Below are positions 56,977 to 64,000 of a stretch of 64,000 nt of DNA, in pieces; the first letter of the stretch is position 1, and the number at the start of each line of letters is the position of its first letter. The stretch comes from Zymoseptoria tritici IPO323 (taxonomy: Eukaryota; Ascomycota; Dothideomycetes; Mycosphaerellales; Mycosphaerellaceae). A model generated the notes under the pieces. That model saw only the letters and a list, made by a program, of their open reading frames with translations. It ran no database searches and was not told the DNA's origin. The stretch spans positions 2,232,001 to 2,296,000 of the forward strand of contig NC_018217.1 of the NCBI RefSeq assembly GCF_000219625.1. Direction: 5' to 3'. The translations under genes were made by a program, and so were the position numbers.

Positions 56977-59900
56977 ATGGTAAGTGAATGAATGAAACAA
57001 CCTCGTCAATACTGCATCCAACAAGATACTAACACAACAACAGTCTGGCAGACACGGAGGTGGATACCGCCCTGGCGGAGGTGGTCAAGGCGGAGCTCAG
57101 GTATGTTCGAACATGCCGCCTATCTGTTCGATCAATCCTGACACTACTCAGCAAGGACCCCGTCACGGCGGAGGCTACAAACCTGGACAGCAGAATGTCA
57201 CGACCTACTCCACCTCGAGAGGACTGGACGACTTCTCCCCCGCACCATCTACGTACCAGATCGTAAGTGACATCCATTGCATTTTGAGGCTTGAATACAG
57301 TAGCTGACAACCATCGTCAAGCAGCACGGCGAGCCGCAGATTCTGCAGGCTTCGAAGACGGAAAGCGGCTACGGCCAGCCACCCAAGTCTGAATCTCTGA
57401 TGGTGCGGTTCCTGCGTCACCTGTGTTCGTGAAGGCAACATAGAATTGATATAAGCTCGCAGAAGGCCGACGAGGACAGCCGGGTTGAGCAGCAAAACAT
57501 TGTATGTAGCCAATACCGATATCTCCCCCTCTCATCGACAGTTTCCATGTCACCGCTGTCAACACTCATCGTTCAGGCTAACAGTCTACAGGTGAAGCGC
57601 CCAACCAAACTCGGCAACTACAGCAACCTTCGCCATCCGCAGAACGCCTGGCGTTGGGAGTATCCGAATGCTCACCTCAAAGCGACCCTCGAGTACGCCA
57701 CGGATGAGAAACGTCGCCATCAAGACATGCTCGGTCGAGAATGGGAGGGAGTACCAGACGATAGATACCTGTCGCCGTGGGACGGCAAGGTCAAGCCTCT
57801 TGTCGTTCAAGCCACGGATGACCTCTACAACGACGCCAACAGCTCGACGTATAGCCGCACCTTCGTTCGTAATGTCAGCCCGTGGATGCTACGAATTGCT
57901 ACTTGGCCATCCAGTAAGTCGAGCAGCACATCTCGAAGTCTTGACGTCGCTGACGTAATGCAGGCCATCTCGATTACATCCACGGTCAGACTTACTCTGG
58001 CGACTACTGGACTGCTTTCGCCAAGTGGATTCCTTCAACTATCGCGTTGAGTGTGATGGTATGATCACTCGTTTCATTGCGATAGTCAACGACTGATCGG
58101 TGTCCAGCTTCTCTTTCCAGGTGATGTGAGTGGACAAGAGCGAAACGGCGGCTGCTACGATGTCTTCCCGTACAAGAGCTACACCTATCCAAAGGCTGCT
58201 CGCAACCAGTTCGAGGACGATCGTCAAACCTCCATCGCACGACAGCTCAAAGATGGACCTGGTCTGGAAGGCAAGCGAGCATTGAGACCAAGATATCTGT
58301 GTGTCCTCACAGACGACGACACAGTGGATGTCATCTTTGTCGATGGCTGGACCGACAAACATCCCGGGCAACACCTTGAGTATGTTTTCATCGCGTACAC
58401 CGCCGCCCAATTCTCGCATGACTCCCACGAAGACATGGAGGCTTTGCATGACATTGCCAAAAGAGCAACCAAAGACGCCGGTGTCACCGCGTATTGGGTT
58501 GGCTCGTCTTGTATGCCCGACGATGACCAGCTGGAGCAAGACGTCTATAAGATATCCGATGTTATTCGCGGCGCCCACTCTCTGGTCATCGCTGTTGGAC
58601 CAAGCCACTGCGCCGAAAGCCTGACGATGGACCTGCAAGTCCGAGAATGGGGAATGAGGATGTGGACATACCCTGAGGTATTGCTCAGTCCCGGAGACTC
58701 AATCAAGATCTTTCCGCGCAACGGCAAAGATACGATGATCATGCCCAAACGCAACTTCGCCGCCAATGTATGGACCGATGCAGCTGTATCTCGCCAGCTC
58801 ACGGATCACTATGAGGGCAGTCTGACCCTTAGTCGACTGGAGTTGGTGACCCTCGCATTGCAGTGCCTCCACAATCGAGTCACTGCATCGGAATATCTCC
58901 CTGGAGATCAATCCTACGCTCTGATGGGTCTGCTCAGACTTCGACCAAATGTCGACTCGACCGACAGCGCCTTCCAAGCTTTCGCTAGGTTGTCTCTGGC
59001 CAATGACAGCGACATGCTATTGGAGCGCCTCATCTCCACTCTTCCTAAGAATCCGAACCAGCACTGGAGCTGCATGGATGACGCCTTCGGTGCAAAGCTG
59101 TGGGATATATATCCAACTTGCCAGATTGCAGGCATCGGTCAAGATGATACTGTCATCGTAGACGGTCTGCGAGGCGCCAACGTTCGCTGGAAGTCCTTCG
59201 AGACGGTGAAGAACCTGACCTCGACAAGCTGGAAGCGGCTGTTCGTGCTGCTTCTGGAACACTTCTCGCCAATTGCCTTGTATACCGCCATCATTCTACT
59301 GGGTGTTGCCTCTTCAACTAAGAACGTTATCATCACCGGGATCGGCGTCGTTCTGCTCATATACTCCCTGGTTGCCGTCCTGGGAGCGCCATATTTTGTC
59401 AAGATCCTGTACGGAGGAAAGTTCTGGCAGACTCAGGTAAGTCTCCAGCACAACTCATCTTCCTACAACGCCGCTGATGTGCTGTAGCCCTGGCTCTTTG
59501 GTTTTGAAGGTCACCTCGACATTGCGACGGTCGAACAGCAGATATTCGGCACAAAGCTGGGACGCCTGGCTTGGTCTCCATATTCGTCACCACTCTCACG
59601 CCACCAGGCCAACAAGCATGGAGAGTGCATCGGCATCGACCCCACGACCGATCCCGATGTCGTCGCGATGGTCGAACAAGCCAGGCACGCTCGACCTGGA
59701 GACCAACGAATCTTCACTATCGTGGATACCGGAAACATGGAAGTTACGATGTTTTCCGCCCAGCGACCACCCGTGGCGTTCCTCTTGGCTGGAGACGAGG
59801 GAGGCATGCAGCGAGCCATTGGCGTGAGCTATGAGTGGGAGACGGCCACTTGCTATCGCGAGACCGTGATGCGCTTGCCTACTCCGACCAAGGCCCAGAT

Positions 59901-59982
59901 GAGCCGTGTGAACCGGGTTCGATTCGGGTTGAAAAGGAGAATGTTCCCAGTGAGGGCAGTAGGAGGCCGAGAGAGTGTGTGA
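56977..59982 (+). CDS. HET-like protein with two membrane helices, function unknown
   Basis: Nine exons: 56977-56979 (start codon alone), 57044-57100, 57152-57262, 57322-57402, 57463-57501, 57592-57913, 57964-58058, 58108-59436, 59488-59982; 843 residues. The N-terminal 55 residues are Gly/Gln/His-rich (RHGGGYRPGGGG). The middle resembles the fungal HET domain in order and spacing: YVFIAYTAAQF (about 328), AYWVGSSCMPDDDQLEQDVY (about 364) and MRMWTYPEVLLSPG (about 419), comparable to SYxWG, WIDxxCINQxD and RxWxxQE. The key residues differ, so it is HET-like rather than a standard HET protein. Two hydrophobic helices lie at about 613-672, then a soluble C-terminal domain. Intron 4 (donor GTGCGG) is the least certain; a tandem acceptor is possible at exon 4. 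Confidence 0.72.
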
Positions 59983-60498
59983 TTGATTCCAAGCCGTGGT
60001 TTGCCGTTATAATCGTGGCTCTCGCATCTGGGTGGCAGATGGCTGAGAGCTTGGATCGTGTCCTGGAGGAGAAGATCAGCGAAATAGTCGTCGTAGAGGG
60101 GGAACAGGATGACATGCAAGATAGCCGTACATGTACGACAGCATGAAATGCCATGTAGGCGTACATTTCAGTTGACAGTCATGGTAGCAGGACATGCTAT
60201 ATAGTCGTACAGATCAGACGACAGAAGGTATTGAACACTCCGACTTTGAACTTACAGGACATGCCGAATGGCGGTGCAGGTCATGCTAAATAGGCGTACA
60301 AGTGGCTCTCGCTGCCCACTGAGCTGTCTCCGAGGTCATATAATAATCTCCGATACGGTGCGAACATGTGAGCAAGCTGTGAGCGAAGAAGATGCTTTCC
60401 ATGTGTATGACATGCCCCAACGCCTGTGGAAGCAGATTAAACTAGAGTTGTATCAAGAAAGGCTTTTCACGTACCCTACACAAGCCCACGATCTTCCT
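59983..60498. other. Convergent 3' intergenic region with repeat cluster
   Basis: 516 bp between the stops of the HET-like gene and eIF5B. The middle holds five copies of a degenerate 21-bp motif (listed separately). No coding sequence seen. Confidence 0.55.
60111..60300 (+). repeat. Five degenerate copies of a 21-bp motif
   Basis: Copies at 60111-60131, 60145-60165, 60191-60211, 60258-60278 and 60280-60300, all the same way round, fit CATGCTAAATAGGCGTACA preceded by GA, with two to six differences each. Spacing is uneven (13, 25, 46 and 1 bp between copies), so it is not a simple tandem array. The same motif occurs at 24.70-24.83 kb and its core in the 39.35 kb minisatellite. Confidence 0.65.
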
Positions 60499-63400
60499 CT
60501 AATTGATGTCGAACAGGCCCTTGAGATGTTTGGCAATCAGAGTCCACTCGTCCTTCTCAACCTCATCGCGGTAGAACTCCTTCAGAGTATCAATACTCTT
60601 GCGTGAGATGTGCGAGTAAAGCGTGTCTTTCTCCTCGATCTGGCGGCCGTAGGTTGGCTGGTTTGAGCCTTCAATCTTGATGGCCACGCTGGGCGCACCC
60701 TTTTTGCAAATTTGTAGCTGCTTGTGATCTCGTTCGATGGATGTGACTCTGCCGAGGGTGAAGATTTCTTTGAGACCGGTGACGGAGTTTTGCTTGACAG
60801 CAGCGATGGGCGTGTTGATGCGAAGGTTGCCTTCGATGACATCCACACCAACGACGATTGGGTCCTTCTTGTTGAAGACGGCCACTGGTCGGAGCACACA
60901 GGGGAAGACAGCAAGCATTTTGCTCTCCTCCTTCTTTTGTGCGGCCAAAGCAGCCATGTGCCTGGTGAAGTCATCGAACAGGTGGTAGATGATTTCAGCG
61001 GTAAAGATCTTCACGCCCATTTGTTCGGCCAACTCAATAGCTTCCTTGTCGACCTTGACATCGAAGCAGAGCATTACGGCGTATTCCTTTGCCTTCTCCA
61101 ACATCGTCGATGCTGTAATGACATCACGCTTGTGCACAGGTCCGATAGAGATGTTTGCGACGGGGATTTTGGAAACCTTCAAGAACTCGAGAAGAGCCTC
61201 AAGGGAACCCAAAGTAGAGGCTTGAACGGTGACACCACGGCCGGACTTGGCGATTCGGCTCATGAGGTTCTCCAGGTCACCCATGACATCCTCTTCGAGC
61301 TCCTCAATCTCATCCTCATCATCCTTATCCTTGACGACCAAGAGTCGCGAACCGGCAATGGCATTGTCGAGACCGTTGGCAGCAATCTTGACACCCAACG
61401 CAGCCTTGACAGACTTGTTGTGCACATACTGCGACTTCACACGAAGTTCCTTCATCTCGGCTGGTGTGAGAAGTGCTCGGATGTCTGTTGTGATGGCTCC
61501 TTCCGTACCGCATAGCACGATGCGATCGCCTTCGTTGAGGACACCGTTGGAGAGCACAACATCAATGGTTGTACCCAGACCTTCGATGACCTTGACTTCC
61601 AAGACAGTACACTCCACTTCGGACAGGTACATGAGCTGACCCGACATGCGCTCTTGGGTCAGGGTCGTGAGAAGCTTCAGCATGTCTGGAATACCTTCAC
61701 CGGTGTGAGCCGAGGTAGGACACAGCGAGACAAACTTGGCCATGGACTTGTTCTCGTAGAAGAGCTCAGAGTTGAATCCATGCTCAGCGAACGCGAGCTT
61801 CGTTTTCTCAAGGCGGTCTCTGAACTCATCCTGGACACTCTTCTTCTGCAGCGATAGCGAATCACGGAATCCGTTGTTGGCAATCATCTTCCAGCCGTAG
61901 AGACGATCGATCTTGTTCAGAGCGACAATGAAAGGGGTCTTGCGGTCGCGAAGCAGTTTCATCGATTCCAGTGTTTGAGGCTCGAGCCCGTGCATAATGT
62001 CGACCACGAGGATAGCGATGTTACAAAGACCACTTCCGCGAGACCTGAGGTTGGAGAAAGACTCGTGACCAGGTGTGTCAATGACGAGAAGACCAGGAAT
62101 CTTGAACTCGAATGCGCCATCTTGGTTGACCACAGCAGTCTTCTTCTGCAGTGCCTCGACTGGGAAGTATGTGGCACCGATTTGCTGTGTAATACCACCA
62201 GCTTCGCCCTCTTGAACATTGGTCTGGCGAATCTTGTCGAGTAGCTTGGTCTTTCCGGTATCGACGTGACCAAGAATACAGCAAATCGGTGATCGAAGGT
62301 TGTCCTTGGATGCAGCGGCTTTCGCAGCTTCGTGTTCCGCCTTTCTCCTATCCGCAGCTTGCTGTTTCCGTTGTGCTGCTTGCCGTTGTGCGACTGTCAT
62401 GGCCTCCTCGGAAGAGTCGGAGTCCGAGCCTGAGTCCGAATCGTCGTCTGAATCCTCTTCCGAGTCCTCGTCCGCCTTTCCGTTCTGCTCCGATTTTGCC
62501 TTGGACTGGTTGACCTCCGCCTTCGCAGAGTCTTCCTCGTCTCCAGACTCCGCATCCCAGGCATCCTTGGGTCCCTGGTCCTCTTCCTTCTCGGCCATAG
62601 CCTCCCAATCGTCCAATTCGTCTTCGGCGTCCTTGGCAGCCTGCTTCTCGGCCTCCTTCTTTGCTTTCTCGGCGGCCTTTGCTGCCTTTCTCTCATCTTC
62701 CTCCTTGAGTTTCAGCTCCTCCATCTTCTGTCTGGCCTCTTCCTCCTCACGCGCCTGCTGAGCCTTCCGCTCCTCAGCCTCCTTGCGCGGGTTTTTCTTG
62801 CGGAGCTCCTTGATGGCGGGCTTCTTTGCCTCGACCTCACCCTCAATACCCGCCACCTTGGCACCAGACTCCAACATTTGCTGCAAGCGCAGCTTTTGCA
62901 TAGCTTCATCCTTGCGCTGCTTCTCGGTCTTGTATGTGCCTTCACGCTTCATTTGCTCGACCTTGGCCTTCTCTTTCGCCTTCTTCGCAGCTCTGGCCTC
63001 CGCAGCGCGCTTTTCTTCCTCCTCATCCTTTTGCCTCTCTTCCTCCTCCTTTCTGGCGGCCTCCTCACGCTCTCTTTGCTCTTCCTCCTGCCTACGGCGC
63101 AACTCCTCTTGCTGCTTCTGCAAAGCTGCGAGAGCACCGGTAAGTTTCTTCGGCTTCTTGCCCCCGGCGGGCTCAGGTGCGGCGACCGGAGCGGCAGGCT
63201 CGTCGACAACGACCTCCTCCTTCTTCTGCTGTGCTGCTGGTGCGGTCTTCTTCTTCGCTGCAGCCTGCTCCTTCTTGCGCTGCTTCTCACGCTCTTTCTT
63301 GTCCTTTTCCTTTTGAGCCTTCGTCTTCACACCACCGCCATCATTGTCGTCCTCATCGTCCTCAGCCGGCCCGGGAGCCTTCTTGCCCTGCGGCTTAGCG

Positions 63401-63756
63401 CCTTTGCCCTTCTTGCCCTTTCCGGGAAGGTCAAACTCGTCCTCGATGGAAGCCTCCTCCGGTGCTTTCGCAGCCAGATCCAGAGCAGTAGGGCCGCCAT
63501 CCTCGGCGGCGTCCGCAGTTGGGTCTTCGCCCTCGACAAAGTCGTTCTCGATGGCCTTGCCCTTCTTCTTGCGCTTTTCCTTGTTCTTCTTCAGCGCGGC
63601 CATGAGTCCTCCGGCTCCACCGCCTCCCTCTTCGTCATCCGCTGCATCTTCAGCCTTGGCCTCCTGCTCGGCCTGCACTATTGGGTCCGCGACCTCACCG
63701 AGATCTTCGTCCCAGTCGTCGCCGCCTTTCTTGCCCTTCTTTCCTTTTGGTGCCAT
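60499..63756 (-). CDS. fun12: Translation initiation factor 5B (eIF5B/Fun12)
   Basis: GTPase that joins 60S to the 48S complex. One exon, 1,085 residues. Residues 1 to about 485 are a Lys/Glu/Ala-rich charged region with acidic blocks ([25 protein letters not shown]), as in all eIF5B heads. The G domain begins [15 protein letters not shown] at 496, then G2 QIGATYFP, G3 [17 protein letters not shown] and G4 NKIDRLYGW. Domains II to IV follow, with [20 protein letters not shown] and [20 protein letters not shown], ending [10 protein letters not shown]. Length is close to yeast Fun12 (about 1,000). The opposite strand shows long open frames caused by the Lys/Glu bias; they are not genes. Confidence 0.97.
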   Translation of the reverse strand: MAPKGKKGKKGGDDWDEDLGEVADPIVQAEQEAKAEDAADDEEGGGGAGGLMAALKKNKEKRKKKGKAIENDFVEGEDPTADAAEDGGPTALDLAAKAPEEASIEDEFDLPGKGKKGKGAKPQGKKAPGPAEDDEDDNDGGGVKTKAQKEKDKKEREKQRKKEQAAAKKKTAPAAQQKKEEVVVDEPAAPVAAPEPAGGKKPKKLTGALAALQKQQEELRRRQEEEQREREEAARKEEEERQKDEEEEKRAAEARAAKKAKEKAKVEQMKREGTYKTEKQRKDEAMQKLRLQQMLESGAKVAGIEGEVEAKKPAIKELRKKNPRKEAEERKAQQAREEEEARQKMEELKLKEEDERKAAKAAEKAKKEAEKQAAKDAEDELDDWEAMAEKEEDQGPKDAWDAESGDEEDSAKAEVNQSKAKSEQNGKADEDSEEDSDDDSDSGSDSDSSEEAMTVAQRQAAQRKQQAADRRKAEHEAAKAAASKDNLRSPICCILGHVDTGKTKLLDKIRQTNVQEGEAGGITQQIGATYFPVEALQKKTAVVNQDGAFEFKIPGLLVIDTPGHESFSNLRSRGSGLCNIAILVVDIMHGLEPQTLESMKLLRDRKTPFIVALNKIDRLYGWKMIANNGFRDSLSLQKKSVQDEFRDRLEKTKLAFAEHGFNSELFYENKSMAKFVSLCPTSAHTGEGIPDMLKLLTTLTQERMSGQLMYLSEVECTVLEVKVIEGLGTTIDVVLSNGVLNEGDRIVLCGTEGAITTDIRALLTPAEMKELRVKSQYVHNKSVKAALGVKIAANGLDNAIAGSRLLVVKDKDDEDEIEELEEDVMGDLENLMSRIAKSGRGVTVQASTLGSLEALLEFLKVSKIPVANISIGPVHKRDVITASTMLEKAKEYAVMLCFDVKVDKEAIELAEQMGVKIFTAEIIYHLFDDFTRHMAALAAQKKEESKMLAVFPCVLRPVAVFNKKDPIVVGVDVIEGNLRINTPIAAVKQNSVTGLKEIFTLGRVTSIERDHKQLQICKKGAPSVAIKIEGSNQPTYGRQIEEKDTLYSHISRKSIDTLKEFYRDEVEKDEWTLIAKHLKGLFDIN

Positions 63757-64000
63757 GTTGTAAGGATCGGTCGGTTCGTGTGGGTTCGTGCTTGATTATG
63801 CTTTGAACGACGGTATCAAGTGGCGGATATGTAGAGAGACACAGCGTGGTGAGTTTTAGCTGTTGGTGGAGTGGGGTGGCGGCTGATCAAGATGAAAAGA
63901 AGATCGCTCTAGCATAATACAACAGAAGATGCAGTCGTCGCGGAGCTCGAGTGGATCGAACTGACAAGAGACAGATCTTGCGTGTCGTTGTCGGGTTGAT
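63757..64000. promoter_or_regulatory. Upstream region of eIF5B
   Basis: 244 bp from the start codon to the window edge on the minus strand. It should contain the eIF5B leader and core promoter; no motif identified. Confidence 0.4.

Noticed and set aside
62878..63795. Long plus-strand open frame of 305 codons, Leu-rich
   Set aside because: It is the complement of the Lys/Glu-rich head of eIF5B; the composition bias keeps the opposite strand open.

Overview
The window is nuclear DNA from a filamentous ascomycete (Pezizomycotina). Genes carry short GT-AG introns of about 50-120 nt, are monocistronic and tightly packed on both strands, and encode typical fungal housekeeping proteins: complex I 78 kDa subunit, Qcr10, Tom5, Trs130, Loc1 and a MARVEL protein. 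A Dothideomycete is my best guess, held with low confidence because no marker gene settles it. I see no rRNA, tRNA, transposon or CRISPR array. I support 31 protein-coding genes, 19 of them spliced. Several (TOM5, QCR10, VPS55, VPS68, TRM9 and an 8-cysteine secreted protein) only appear after joining small exons.

Layout. 0-9.5 kb: complex I NDUFS1, a TupA-like tungstate-binding protein homologue, RVB2, an orphan coiled-coil protein, and a ubiquitin-like/WLM metallopeptidase. 9.5-19 kb (sparser): a small secreted cysteine-rich protein, a MARVEL membrane protein, a long-chain acyl-CoA synthetase ending in a peroxisomal signal, and O-acetylhomoserine sulfhydrylase. 19-33.5 kb (dense): TRS130, QCR10, TMA64/eIF2D, an F-box protein, proteasome alpha-6, TOM5, VPS68, a YheT-type hydrolase and LOC1. 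33.5-49.4 kb: the cohesin loader MAU2/SCC4, a CYP52-like P450, an orphan nuclear-looking protein, VPS55, IWS1, TRM9, a USP deubiquitinase and a small membrane protein. 49.5-56.2 kb: a divergent pair of a lactose-permease-type MFS transporter and a GH2 beta-galactosidase around a 1.37 kb intergenic region. 57-60 kb: a nine-exon HET-like membrane protein of unknown function. 60.5-63.8 kb: eIF5B.

How the genes fit together. Most neighbours are unrelated housekeeping genes sharing short divergent promoters. The exceptions are the permease/beta-galactosidase pair, which resembles LAC12-LAC4 of Kluyveromyces lactis, and the presence of both VPS55 and VPS68, whose yeast products form one endosomal complex, within 12 kb. 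The least explained signals are the TupA-like protein, the secreted 8-cysteine protein, the HET-like gene with a start codon alone in its first exon, and a degenerate 21-bp motif clustered at 24.7 and 60.1 kb whose core also forms a 12-bp minisatellite at 39.35 kb.
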